In this document: positions 17,034 through 26,434 of the stretch, piece by piece
Numbering within the stretch: the stretch's first letter is position 1
Layout: each line of letters starts with the position of its first letter
Assembly: GCF_900116415.1 (NCBI RefSeq)
Contig: NZ_FPAP01000003.1
Span: 682,001-746,000, forward strand
Origin: Chryseobacterium formosense
GTDB taxonomy: Bacteria; Bacteroidota; Bacteroidia; Flavobacteriales; Weeksellaceae
Direction: 5' to 3'
Length of the DNA: 64,000 nucleotides
Position numbers and translations under genes: made by a program
Notes under the pieces: generated by a model
What the model saw: the letters and a program-made list of their open reading frames with translations, nothing else
Database searches by the model: none
Told to the model about the DNA's origin: nothing

Positions 17034-17903
17034 ATGGCATCGATTCCCCAAATTAAAACCTATCATTTTCTGCCCTTCAAATATGGATCGGAGCTTCTAT
17101 TGGATATAGGACGTATTGAAACTCTGAAAAATTATGTACTGGACGGCACATTGCATCAACTCAGTTTTTACGAAATTATCTTCATCACAGAAGGTTCAGG
17201 AACATTGGCACTGGGCGAGAATAAAGTCTCAATTCAACCGAAAACCATCATATTTACCAGTCCAGGGCAGGTTCGCCGGTGGGAAATTGAACAACAGGTC
17301 AAGGGATACACGCTGTTCTTTGAAAAAGATTTTCTCCATCTCTTTTTTTCGGATGAACTTTTTCTGTACAGGTTCCAGTACTTTCATCAGTATTCGCATC
17401 CCGCTGAAATGCAGATCGATGAACAATCATTCAGGAAATGCCTGCAACTTGTGCAGGAAATAGAACTGGAATTCGGGCAAATCCGGAATGACAGCAATCA
17501 TATGATCAGGTCAATTCTTTACCAACTGCTTATCGTACTCAACCGCTATTATGCCGGTACGTACAATATCCAGCCGGATACCTATGTCCATGCGGATTTC
17601 TATCGATTCCGGTCGCTGCTGGAAAAAAGATTCCTACAGGACCAGACCGTTGAGTCCTATACCAGAGCGCTTAATATCAGTCCAGGATTTCTCAATAAGA
17701 TCTGCAGGCAGTTCAGCGGATTGTCAGCGCAGCAGATGATCCATCACAAGCTGGTTTCAGAAATAAAGAAACAGCTGCATCAGAATAAATCCGCAAAAGA
17801 GATCTGCTATGAGCTGGGATTCTCTGACCCGTCCAACTTTAACCGTTTCTTCAAAAAGATCACGCACATCACGCCGCAGCAATACCGGAAGAGTATAAAA
17901 TGA
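17034..17903 (+). CDS. AraC family transcriptional regulator with cupin-like sensor
   Basis: The 289-residue protein has an N-terminal cupin-like beta-barrel (LSFYEIIFITEGSGTLALGE, then TIIFTSPGQVRRWEI). The C-terminal AraC domain has two helix-turn-helix motifs (TRALNISPGFLNKICRQF and ICYELGFSDPSNFNRFFKKI, ending in TPQQYRKS). It is followed after 66 bp by a broken beta-helix gene and a LamG-like secreted protein, which may be its targets. The ligand is unknown. Confidence 0.93.
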   Translation: MASIPQIKTYHFLPFKYGSELLLDIGRIETLKNYVLDGTLHQLSFYEIIFITEGSGTLALGENKVSIQPKTIIFTSPGQVRRWEIEQQVKGYTLFFEKDFLHLFFSDELFLYRFQYFHQYSHPAEMQIDEQSFRKCLQLVQEIELEFGQIRNDSNHMIRSILYQLLIVLNRYYAGTYNIQPDTYVHADFYRFRSLLEKRFLQDQTVESYTRALNISPGFLNKICRQFSGLSAQQMIHHKLVSEIKKQLHQNKSAKEICYELGFSDPSNFNRFFKKITHITPQQYRKSIK

Positions 17904-17969
17904 CAACTTTAAAGATAAAATGACCTTTTTTCAGGCGACGTATCTTTCTACTTTTACAGAAAAAAGAAT

Positions 17970-19030
17970 ATGATAAAATCTGCAACACTCGGTCTTTTAA
18001 TCTTGTTTATGAATCTGCTTTGGATCAGGGCAGAGCAATTTTATGTGGATCCCCTGAAAGGAAGTGATACCAATTCAGGAACTAAGGCTCAGCCGTTAAA
18101 GAACCTTTTAGAGGCTGCCAGACGCGTCAACCTGAACAAACAGCAAGGAGAAACAACGATCATTCTTTCAGAAGGTATTCATATTTTAACTCAAACTGTT
18201 CTATTTAACAATGATAAATACAGCGTTAACAACCGTCTTATCATTCGCGCAGAAGTGATGCCGGATGATGCAAACTGGACACCCGATAAAATGCCGGTCA
18301 TCATAACAGCGGTACCCCTTGAGCCCGGCATAGGCGGAGAAGAAGCGAAAGGCATACAGACCGAGGTAAGCCACGTGACCATTGAAGGCCTAAGGTTTAC
18401 AGGCAGTCCTGATTATACTTATCTCGATCATGATAATTTGCGTCGCTCCTACCCTATATGGCGTGATGGAAAAAAACTGGATGACTTCTGGTAACCCAGT
18501 GCCTGTTTGCAGGGAATGTAGATGTAATGCCATTACACGTTGGTGTCATAGCCAATGGTTACGGTCTGGTGATCGACCATTGTGTTTTTTTCAACTGTAA
18601 GATCCCTGTTGTCTTCTGGAAAAACGATGGAAGCACCGGCAGCCGCAGTGCCATGAGACATTCGTTGGTCTATGGCGGATACTTCTGCGGGGTCTGGACA
18701 ACACAGGGAACCAATGGAGATGATTTTGACTTTCATCACAATATCATCGCGAACACAAGTACCATATGGATAAGGGAAAAAGGAAGTCAGCGCAGATACA
18801 AAGCGTCTGATTGTATGTTTGTCAATTATAATAAACTGGCAGGATATGGAAACGGCCCCTTAAGCGACAGCGATGCCACCTCAACGGATTTTCTGGAAAT
18901 GAAAAATATACAGACCACAGGAAACATTGTCATTGAAAAAGACCAGAGCAAACGCAATTACCTGCAATTGGCGGAAGGTTCGAAAGGTTCAGAATTAAAT
19001 GCCGGGCTTTTTAAAAAACGAACACTATAA
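17970..19030 (+). pseudogene. Secreted parallel beta-helix protein, frameshifted
   Basis: The first frame encodes a signal peptide (MIKSATLGLLILFMNLLWIRA) and the start of a polysaccharide-lyase-like beta-helix (EQFYVDPLKGSDTNSGTKAQPLKNLLEAAR). It stops at 18494. One base is missing near 18485: with it restored, the frame continues as LLVTQCLFAGNVDVMPLHVGV into the 18527-19030 frame. That frame holds helix rungs such as LVIDHCVFFNCK and FHHNIIANTSTIWIRE. The product would be about 350 residues. A single-base lesion means this could be a recent pseudogene or a sequencing error. Confidence 0.8.
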
Positions 19031-19063
19031 ATACAGGTGCTAATCTTATGCCCATCAAATAAT

Positions 19064-19738
19064 ATGAAAAATACAAGAATAATTTTGTTTCTTTTTCTTT
19101 TTGCAGCAGAAAGTGCATACAGCCAAAAAGTAAATTTAGACAGTAGCAATCTTATACCTAATAAGGTCAGTATGCAAATTGATCATTCACAAGGTGAAAG
19201 TATTGTAAGGGTCGTTAAAGATCCTATTATAAAGGAAGCGGACGAACCTACATTTGTAAGGATAAAGAACATTAATTTTAAAAATGGCATCATCGAGGTA
19301 GAGGTTCTAAGCCGGCTTCTTCCTACAGCTTCTCCAACAGACCGCGGATTTATCGGATTGGCATTTAGGATCAATGAAACCAGTTCCAAATTTGAATCAA
19401 TATATATACGTCCGACAAATGGAAGAGCTGAAGATCAGGTAAGACGGAATCACTCCATTCAATACTTTTCTTTTCCAGATTATAAATATGAACGTCTGAG
19501 AAAAGAGAATCCTGAGAAATATGAGACCTATGCTGATATGGGTTTGAACGAATGGATCAAGATGAAAATTGAGATCAAAGGCAGTCAGGCAAAGCTTTTT
19601 TTAAACAAAGACAAACAGCCTTCCCTTATTGTGAATGACCTCAAGCAAGGAGCAGATATTTCTGGGGCTATTGGTTTATTTGTAGATGTGGGCACAGAGG
19701 GTTACTTCCGCAATCTTAAAATTACCCCTTCAAATTGA
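19064..19738 (+). CDS. Secreted LamG/DUF1080-like protein
   Basis: Using the ATG at 19064, the 224-residue protein has a signal peptide (MKNTRIILFLFLFAAESAYS). One concanavalin-like beta-sandwich follows, with NINFKNGIIEVEVLSR, GFIGLAFRINE, EWIKMKIEIKGSQAKLFLN and GAIGLFVDVGTEGYFRNL. This is the pattern of DUF1080/LamG carbohydrate-related domains. The frame is open upstream to 19037, but the ATG at 19064 gives the signal peptide. It lies 33 bp after the broken beta-helix gene, suggesting an AraC-beta-helix-LamG locus for a glycan. Confidence 0.85.
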   Translation: MKNTRIILFLFLFAAESAYSQKVNLDSSNLIPNKVSMQIDHSQGESIVRVVKDPIIKEADEPTFVRIKNINFKNGIIEVEVLSRLLPTASPTDRGFIGLAFRINETSSKFESIYIRPTNGRAEDQVRRNHSIQYFSFPDYKYERLRKENPEKYETYADMGLNEWIKMKIEIKGSQAKLFLNKDKQPSLIVNDLKQGADISGAIGLFVDVGTEGYFRNLKITPSN

Positions 19739-19928
19739 TTCATACGGGTACAGGCCTTGTACATATTAAGAGAATTTGATTGATACTATTCTCTAACAGA
19801 ATGGTAATTTTTTTTAGCCGGCATGCTCTTAGGATCTGTATAAAGTATTTATAAGCTTACAACGAATTTACTACTTTGTATTGCATAGTATTTATAAATA
19901 GATATATCTTTGTATAAATTATAACTCA

Positions 19929-20999
19929 ATGCAAAAATTTTTATTATTAAGTCTTGTTGTTTTGTCTTCTTTCCTTTCGAAGGCTCAGGATCTGAGTCGA
20001 AAAATTGATAGTCTGATCCAATCAGAATTTAAGGATATCAATGAACCCGGCGGCGTTTTCCTTATCTCCAAAAAAGGAAAGCCTGTTTATGAAAAAGCCT
20101 TCGGGATGGCCAATCTGGAATTGGATGCGAAGCTGAATACGAATAGTGTTTTTCAGATCGGTTCGATGACCAAACAGTTTACGGCCATCGGCATTCTGAT
20201 ACTGGAAGAGCAAGGAAAATTAAAGGTCAGTGATCCGATTTCCAAATACATTCCCTCATATCCCAATGGAGATAAGATCACTATCCATCATCTTCTGACC
20301 CACACTTCAGGTATCAAGGATTTTACGAAAATGAAAGCCCTGCAAGACATAGCCCAAAAAGAAATGACCCCGGAAAAGATGGTCGATTTCTTTAAGAATG
20401 AACCAGCCGATTTCGCTCCCGGAGAAAAATTCGAATATAATAATTCAGGATATGTCGTTCTGGGTTATATCATTGAGTTGGTATCAGGCGAAACATATGA
20501 AGATTTTATAAAGAAGAATATATTTGACAAAGCAGGAATGACGAATTCTTATTATGCCAGTGACAGGAAGATCATTAAAAACAGGGCATTTGGCTATCAT
20601 AAGAAAAGTACCGGTTACGTGAATAAAACAGTCATTAATTTCAGCGTTCCGTTTTCTTCAGGTTCATTGATGTCTACTTTGGATGACATGCTTAAATGGC
20701 AGAATGCTTTAAATCAAAACTTACTATTAAGTTCTAAAGAAGAGACGAAAGCTTTTACCAAATACAAACTTAACAACGGCAAGGAGATAGAATACGGCTA
20801 CGGCTGGCATTTGAAGAACATCAATGGAATCCCGACCCGTGAACACGGCGGAAGTATCTTCGGATTCAAATCGATGGCTGTTTACATTCCAAGTGAGGAT
20901 TCTTATATACTTGGATTCAGTAACTGTGACTGCAACTCTCCTACTCAGCTGATAAGAGACATTGCAAAATTAACTATGGAAAATTCCAAAGTTAAATAA
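19929..20999 (+). CDS. Secreted serine hydrolase (class C beta-lactamase fold)
   Basis: The 356-residue protein has a signal peptide (MQKFLLLSLVVLSSFLSKA) and the beta-lactamase/PBP-like fold of family S12. The nucleophile is in the S-x-x-K motif SMTK of FQIGSMTKQFTA, Y-x-N is in FEYNNSGY, and HGGSIFGF replaces the KTG box. LLTHTSGIKDF is typical. Such proteins act as periplasmic esterases or D-aminopeptidases rather than antibiotic lactamases. It is followed by another S12-like gene after 59 bp. Confidence 0.93.
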   Translation: MQKFLLLSLVVLSSFLSKAQDLSRKIDSLIQSEFKDINEPGGVFLISKKGKPVYEKAFGMANLELDAKLNTNSVFQIGSMTKQFTAIGILILEEQGKLKVSDPISKYIPSYPNGDKITIHHLLTHTSGIKDFTKMKALQDIAQKEMTPEKMVDFFKNEPADFAPGEKFEYNNSGYVVLGYIIELVSGETYEDFIKKNIFDKAGMTNSYYASDRKIIKNRAFGYHKKSTGYVNKTVINFSVPFSSGSLMSTLDDMLKWQNALNQNLLLSSKEETKAFTKYKLNNGKEIEYGYGWHLKNINGIPTREHGGSIFGFKSMAVYIPSEDSYILGFSNCDCNSPTQLIRDIAKLTMENSKVK

Positions 21000-21058
21000 C
21001 TTCAGGTGGATAATACTCCATCAAACAACAATCTTCAACCATCAAAAATATTAATATC

Positions 21059-22273
21059 ATGAAAAAACTTAAGGCAGAATTTTCATTAATCTTATCTCTG
21101 ACCATTTTACTTTGTCTTCAGAACCTATCGGCTCAAAGTATTATCAATACTCAAAAGCAACCAACCAGATCAATTGACAGCCTTATCGAAAAGAAAATGA
21201 ATGACGCAGGAATCATCGGAATCGGAGCCGCCATTATCATCGATAAAAAACTGGCTTGGACGAACGGATATGGTTATGCAGACGAAGAAAATAAAATTCC
21301 TTTCAAGCCCACAACCATTATGAACATTGCTTCAATTAGTAAAACCTTTACAGGATTCTGCATCATGAAAGCAGTCGAGGAAGGAAAGGTCGATCTGGAT
21401 GAAGATATCAACCATTATCTGCCTTTCAAAGTCATCAATCCTAATTTTCCCAATGAGAAAATTACCCTGAGACATCTGGCTACCCATACTTCAAGTCTTG
21501 CAGACCGTTATCCTTTCTACACGGACAGTACTTATGTTTCTAATGGTCAAAAACCAGAGCCTTTGGGTGATTTCTTAAAAAACTATTTTGTAAAAGGTGG
21601 AAAGCATTACGATAGAGATAATTTTATAAATTCTAAACCAGGTACAAATCGCGACTATTCCAATATTGGTGCAGGTTTAGCCGGCTATATCATTGAGCTG
21701 AGAACAGGACAAAAACTCAGTGAATACAGTAAAAAATATATTTTCAAACCTTTAAAGATGAAAAACTCCGGTTGGAATCTATCGGAGATCAACTCGAATA
21801 ACCACTCCAAACTTTATCAAAAGGAAAACAATAAAATAAAGTCAATACCGCTGTATGAAGGTACAACTTATCCAGATGGCGGTGTCAGGACTTCTGTAGA
21901 TGAACTTTCAAGATTTTTTATCACTCTGCTGAATGATGGAAAATACAATAACACGAGATTACTGAAAAAAGAACTGGCAGAAGAAATGATTCGGTTTCAG
22001 TTCACACAATCTAATACACCTGATAATGTCAAACCTGACAAGCTTAATTCAGGAATTTTCTGGGCAACAAAAATGGGAGGTACAAGAATTGGCCACAATG
22101 GTTCAGATCCAGGCGTCAGAACATTTATGCTTTCTGATGTAAAGAAAGATGTAGCTGTAATCGTATTTTTCAACACCTCATTGAGGGAGGCAGATGAAGA
22201 CAAATTTTTCTATATCTATGAAGACTTGTATAAATACGGTATTAAATTGAGATCAGGATTATTACAAAACTGA
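21059..22273 (+). CDS. Secreted serine hydrolase (class C beta-lactamase fold)
   Basis: The 404-residue protein has a signal peptide (ILSLTILLCLQNLSAQS). Motifs are S-x-x-K in NIASISKTFTG, Y-x-N in RDYSNIGAGLAGYI, and HNGSDPG near the C terminus in place of KTG. LRHLATHTSSLADRY is the usual linker. It differs from the preceding S12-like protein and is not a simple duplication, but the two probably share a transcript. The substrate is unknown. Confidence 0.93.
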   Translation: MKKLKAEFSLILSLTILLCLQNLSAQSIINTQKQPTRSIDSLIEKKMNDAGIIGIGAAIIIDKKLAWTNGYGYADEENKIPFKPTTIMNIASISKTFTGFCIMKAVEEGKVDLDEDINHYLPFKVINPNFPNEKITLRHLATHTSSLADRYPFYTDSTYVSNGQKPEPLGDFLKNYFVKGGKHYDRDNFINSKPGTNRDYSNIGAGLAGYIIELRTGQKLSEYSKKYIFKPLKMKNSGWNLSEINSNNHSKLYQKENNKIKSIPLYEGTTYPDGGVRTSVDELSRFFITLLNDGKYNNTRLLKKELAEEMIRFQFTQSNTPDNVKPDKLNSGIFWATKMGGTRIGHNGSDPGVRTFMLSDVKKDVAVIVFFNTSLREADEDKFFYIYEDLYKYGIKLRSGLLQN

Positions 22274-22485
22274 ATCTTTAAAATGTAGAAGATCAAACAT
22301 TCCATTATTGAAATAAGCGTTCAAATGTACAACAGAGTACAAATACCAGACAGACCAATATGTTTTTTTAGCTGACCTTCAGATTTTCAATTCTTTTTAT
22401 TTGAAAATTTGTAATTTTATACGTAACGGAATTCATATTTGAAGATTTGAATCCAAATCTATAGAATAATCACAATAACAACATC

Positions 22486-22674
22486 ATGACCGAACAGAAA
22501 ATTAAAAAACCGGCAAAGTCCTGCTATGACCATTTGGGTGGAAAATTAGGAGCATTGCTCATGGAGAAATTTATAGAAAAAGGCTGGATCGCAAAAGAAA
22601 GTTCAGGTGACAAATATTTCTTTATCACAGATAAAGGTCAGCAGGAATTTTCAAATCAGAAAAATTATAAATGA
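22486..22674 (+). CDS. Small protein resembling the C-terminal segment of ArsR-type regulators
   Basis: The 62-residue protein begins MTEQKIKKPAKSCYDHLGGKLGALLMEKF and continues with KGWIAKES and FFITDKGQQEF. CYDHLGGKLG and the 'fF.iTdkG..ef' end match the C-terminal part of ArsR-type regulators such as those with 'R.CYDHLAG.LG'. The helix-turn-helix that should precede is absent, and no upstream frame supplies it. It could be a stand-alone remnant or a functional mini-protein. Confidence 0.7.
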   Translation: MTEQKIKKPAKSCYDHLGGKLGALLMEKFIEKGWIAKESSGDKYFFITDKGQQEFSNQKNYK

Positions 22675-22834
22675 ATTGTAAGTGTTTACCAGTATCACCT
22701 GATAAGACTTTTTCCGGATCGATCATCTCATAATTGCTAAAGTTTATTTTATCCATAGATTTGCAAGCATCATCCTAAAGGTCCATAGCAGTTATAGTCA
22801 TTTAAACCGATGCGGAACCCAAATAACCTATTTT

Positions 22835-23839
22835 ATGAACAAGAATTTTTTGCTCGCATGTTTCCTTCTCATTTCAACATCACTGATGCCCCAACAATTC
22901 AAAAATGACAGTATAAAAGACTTTATCGACAAGTCTATAGAGTTGATAAGGTTAAATTCAATACACACCGAAAATCTGGATCTGATCAAAAGTGAATTGT
23001 ACAACAGGTCGAAAGACGTTCAATCGTTGGACCAGGTCGCCCCTTTTTATAAAGAAGTATTCAAAGACCTCAATGACCACCACGGCAGCTTAAAATACAA
23101 AGGCAAGACCTATGGCTGGGATAAAGCTTTGGCGGCCTCAAACCCATATCTTAAAAACAAGATAAAAAGTGAAGATAAAGTGGTCAGCACTCTAATAGAC
23201 AAAAGGTTTGCATACATCAGGATCCCGGGAAATAATGATTTTGCATTTAAAAAGGTAGACAGTATTGCGAATGATATTGTTTCTCACATCAACAACATCA
23301 ATTCAAATAAAATAAAAGGATGGATCATTGACCTGAGGTTGAATACAGGAGGAAATATGTACCCGATACTACTGGGGCTCAAAGAATTCATTGGAAATGA
23401 TATTGCCTTCGGAGGATTTAGGGATTCTCAAAATCAACCGACAGGAAATTGGGAGATCAAAGCCGGTAAAATGATCATTGACGGAGTGGAACTGGAAAGA
23501 AAACTGGTCTTAAAAAGACCTATAGGAAATTTGCCGGTCGTCGTCCTTACCAGCTGCTATACCGCAAGCGCGGGCGAAATGACCGCCATCTCTTTTATCG
23601 GAAGGGATAAGACCTTTATCGCCGGAGAAGCTACAGCCAACTATACCACCGCAGTTCAAGGTTTCAATATCAACAAGGTTGCAGGGATCAATTTATCTAC
23701 AGATTATGTAGTGGATAGGAACCAGAAAGTTTACAAAAGCAATATAACACCGGATATAGAGGTTATGGGCGGAGACAATTTAGATAACCTTGATAAGGAC
23801 CGCAAAATAATAAAAGCAATACAGCTGCTAAAAAAGTAG
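22835..23839 (+). CDS. Secreted S41 family peptidase
   Basis: The 334-residue protein starts with a signal peptide (MNKNFLLACFLLISTSLMPQQ) and has the S41 (C-terminal processing protease/TSP) core: FAYIRIPG, GWIIDLRLNTGGNMYPIL, and the nucleophile Ser in SCYTASAGEMTAISF. The family's PDZ domain seems absent. GEATANYTTAVQG follows as in tail-specific relatives. It is probably a periplasmic or surface peptidase, monocistronic, ending at a strong terminator. Confidence 0.92.
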   Translation: MNKNFLLACFLLISTSLMPQQFKNDSIKDFIDKSIELIRLNSIHTENLDLIKSELYNRSKDVQSLDQVAPFYKEVFKDLNDHHGSLKYKGKTYGWDKALAASNPYLKNKIKSEDKVVSTLIDKRFAYIRIPGNNDFAFKKVDSIANDIVSHINNINSNKIKGWIIDLRLNTGGNMYPILLGLKEFIGNDIAFGGFRDSQNQPTGNWEIKAGKMIIDGVELERKLVLKRPIGNLPVVVLTSCYTASAGEMTAISFIGRDKTFIAGEATANYTTAVQGFNINKVAGINLSTDYVVDRNQKVYKSNITPDIEVMGGDNLDNLDKDRKIIKAIQLLKK

Positions 23840-23866
23840 TTTTGAATATTACGATTCAGACCATAT

Positions 23867-23909
23867 TTCTACTATTAAAGCGGCAAAAAATGCCGCTTTA
23901 ATAGTAGAA
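23867..23909. terminator. Strong bidirectional terminator
   Basis: The arms 23867-23885 and 23891-23909 are perfectly complementary over 19 bp, with core AAAGCGGCA / TGCCGCTTT and a 5-A loop. It lies between the S41 peptidase gene and the convergent DJ-1-like pseudogene, whose last codons are inside the right arm. Confidence 0.9.
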
Positions 23910-24448
23910 TGTTTTAAACCATAAGATTAGTTTCAATAACTCATCTGCAACTTTTTCACAAGAAGCTGGATTTTCTCCGGTGACAAATCTCCGGTCAACG
24001 ATAGTATAAGGGCTCCAGTCTTCTATCTTGCTGTATATACCACCATTCTTTTTAAGCATATTTTCGACCAAGAACGGAACAACATCAGTCAGTTGAACAG
24101 CATCTTCCTCGGTATTGGTAAACCCTGTGACATTTTTATCCTTTACCAGATACTCACTATGTATTTTTACATCTTTTAAAGCCCTCGGGTGCATGACACA
24201 CAAACGCTACTGGTTTATGATTGTTATAAAAATCAACAATAAGGTCTTGTGAAACTTTATCTTCAGCGAGATCCCAAAAAGGACCGTGTCCACCAGGATA
24301 AAATACCGCATCAAAATCTTCGCTTTTAACTTCCGATAGTTTACGTTTTTTTTTAACTTCTCCTTTAAAATTACATCATCGGCCATTCTTCGCGTGGCAT
24401 CCTTTTGAGATGATGAAATAGATGGATCTCCAAATAGAATCTCAATAA
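23898..24448 (-). pseudogene. DJ-1/PfpI family (glyoxalase III-like) pseudogene
   Basis: Read on the minus strand, the gene runs through EDFDAVFYPGGHGPFWDLAED and the nucleophile elbow AFVCHAP. One extra base near 24190 shifts it into RALKDVKIHSEYLVKDKNVTGFTN and then VVPFLVENMLKKNGGIYSK to the stop. A second frameshift lies in the nine-A run near 24350, before which DATRRMADDVILKEKL is in another frame. The N terminus is missing. Intact relatives are DJ-1 superfamily hydrolases/deglycases with Cys in the elbow. Confidence 0.85.
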
Positions 24449-24868
24449 AAGATACTCAGGAGGAAACTAAAAAAGCTAAATCATTTAAGAGAACTCTCGA
24501 TTAAAATTGAAAAGCTCCAGCTTATTTGAAAAATTATTTGTGTTTTACTAACCTTAGTTCGCAATAACTTTTCACAAAATATAAGTTGGCAATTAGTACT
24601 AGGTTAAGTCGAAGTAATGATTGGGATTATCAAAAAATATTGTCATTTCAGATTTTAAAAATAAATCGACGTAGTATAGTATGTTCAACCAAACCAACTG
24701 CTTAAATCTTAAAAGAAATTACTACAATTCTATTAAATAAACCTATTTTATGTTGATTTTAACATATTAATATAAGTTTAGCATACCATTTGTTATTTGA
24801 TACATAACAGCAATATCATGGTGGTTTAGAAGAAGAGTCTGTACAAACTAAAAGAATTATACCCTATC
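24449..24868. other. Gene-free stretch
   Basis: The region is AT-rich. Its left end may hold the lost N terminus of the DJ-1-like pseudogene, but I could not read it. No other coding signal or hairpin is apparent. Confidence 0.5.
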
Positions 24869-25252
24869 ATGACAAATCATCGACCAGCCTACTCCGACAA
24901 TGAATTATTTATTTTCCTCATATCCCGAGAAAGAAAACATTTTGAAGTAATCTATACGTTATACAGTCCTGTGATTTACGGTTTCTTGATTCGTTTAGGT
25001 CTCGCTGAAAAATACTCTGAAGATATATTACAGCAGACTTTCATTACGATCTGGAACAAGCCAGTTCCAATAGTATCAAACAACAAGTTGAGTTTCCTAT
25101 CATGGATTGTACAGATAACCATAGAATCCACAAAAAAATATTTGGAAAATAAAGGTCGTAAATTCATCATCCACCAGAAAAGCTATCCTTCGGTATCAAT
25201 TGAATTTACCGATGTACTGGAGCATGAATGTAAAGTTCAACATATTGCATAG
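24869..25252 (+). CDS. ECF-type sigma factor, region 2 only
   Basis: The 127-residue protein has a region 2 like that of ECF sigma factors: FEVIYTLYSPVIYGFLIRLGLAEKYSEDILQQTFITIWNK and a WIVQITIESTKKYL helix. A complete ECF sigma factor would have about 60 more residues with the -35-recognising region 4. Here the product ends in VLEHECKVQHIA. It could be a truncated gene or a member of a short family, and without region 4 it is unlikely to recognise -35 elements. Confidence 0.65.
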   Translation: MTNHRPAYSDNELFIFLISRERKHFEVIYTLYSPVIYGFLIRLGLAEKYSEDILQQTFITIWNKPVPIVSNNKLSFLSWIVQITIESTKKYLENKGRKFIIHQKSYPSVSIEFTDVLEHECKVQHIA

Positions 25253-26434
25253 CTTTGTTCAATGTGCTAAAGTGATTCACCTCAACATTATAAATTTGCG
25301 TCAAAGAATCAAAATCATGAATCATCGAAAAAGAATATTTACTCACCGTTACTAAAATCCATTTCCTGAAGAAAACGAAACTTATTCACCTCAAAAAAAT
25401 GGTATAAATTTTTGGTCATTATAACTGCTCAAATTTATATATACTTTCATGATTCTTTTATAACAAGTCAAATTTAAATCACATTGCGTTTTGATAGATC
25501 ATGGTGACATAAAATTTTCATTTATAGTACACATCGGCTGTCATCACCATAATATTTGCTTCTCGCGTGACTTTTTGCTTACGGTTGTAGGTCGTCATCC
25601 TGCCGCTGTAAAAATCTTATGCACTTGGCATCGCAATTTCACACTTACATGTTTTTAAAAAATTCACTAATTTAATACTGTATTAGTGAATTTTTATTAA
25701 ATTGCAACAAGTTTATCACCATAAAATATAAAAAAAATTTGTAATAAACTTTTTTCAGCAATATATGAGTAAGTGGCATTAGCATTAAATTGCTCGAAGT
25801 ACTTTGAATTTATTTCTATTGTCTATAATTTATTTAATATAAAATTTCAAATATTTAAAGTTTGAAAAATTCATATGCATTTATTCAAAATGATAGTAAT
25901 ATTCAAACCCATTATTTATGTGATAAATACACTAAATATATTGGAAGTACATTTGGCACTAAAAAAAACATAAAAATATTTATTCAATAAATTTAAGCAT
26001 TAATAAAGTAAATCTTTTATGAAATAATTACAGATATAAAATATTACTCATTATCTAATGCTATTTATCTTTTTGATCTAATAATTACAATAAATAATAA
26101 TATACGAATAAATTACTTGTGTGAAAAAGTTAATTAATTCGATCATCTGCAGATAAGAGTACCTTCTTCAGTTTGATATTTTGATGTCAATATAATTTTT
26201 TTACGATTCCACATGCATCACTTTATTAATTCCGGAACAAATATTTTGCTACTAACTCAAAATAATCAGCTTGAATTAAATCACTGTTCCCAGATCTTGA
26301 TTGAAAACATTTAAAAGACACCAAACTAAATTTTATCTGAAATTGGAATCGTCGTTTACCTACGAATTAAAGTGGATAAATTTTGATTTTGTGCCAAATT
26401 AACTGTGACTTTTTTTAAATAAGTACCATTACAA
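25253..26434. other. Long AT-rich intergenic region with one hairpin
   Basis: This 1.18-kb stretch has no gene I can support. It contains a 14-bp stem (AAAAATTCACTAAT pairing with ATTAGTGAATTTTT) at 25658-25695, which would terminate in either direction. A weak minus-strand reading (NRKQKVTREANIM) near 25580 is too short to claim. The right end should hold the promoter of the TPR-AraC gene. Confidence 0.6.
25658..25695. terminator. AT-rich bidirectional terminator-like hairpin
   Basis: A 14-bp perfect stem with a 10-nt loop is flanked by A-runs and T-runs. It lies about 400 bp after the sigma-like gene with no other gene near, so which transcript it ends is unclear. Confidence 0.6.
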
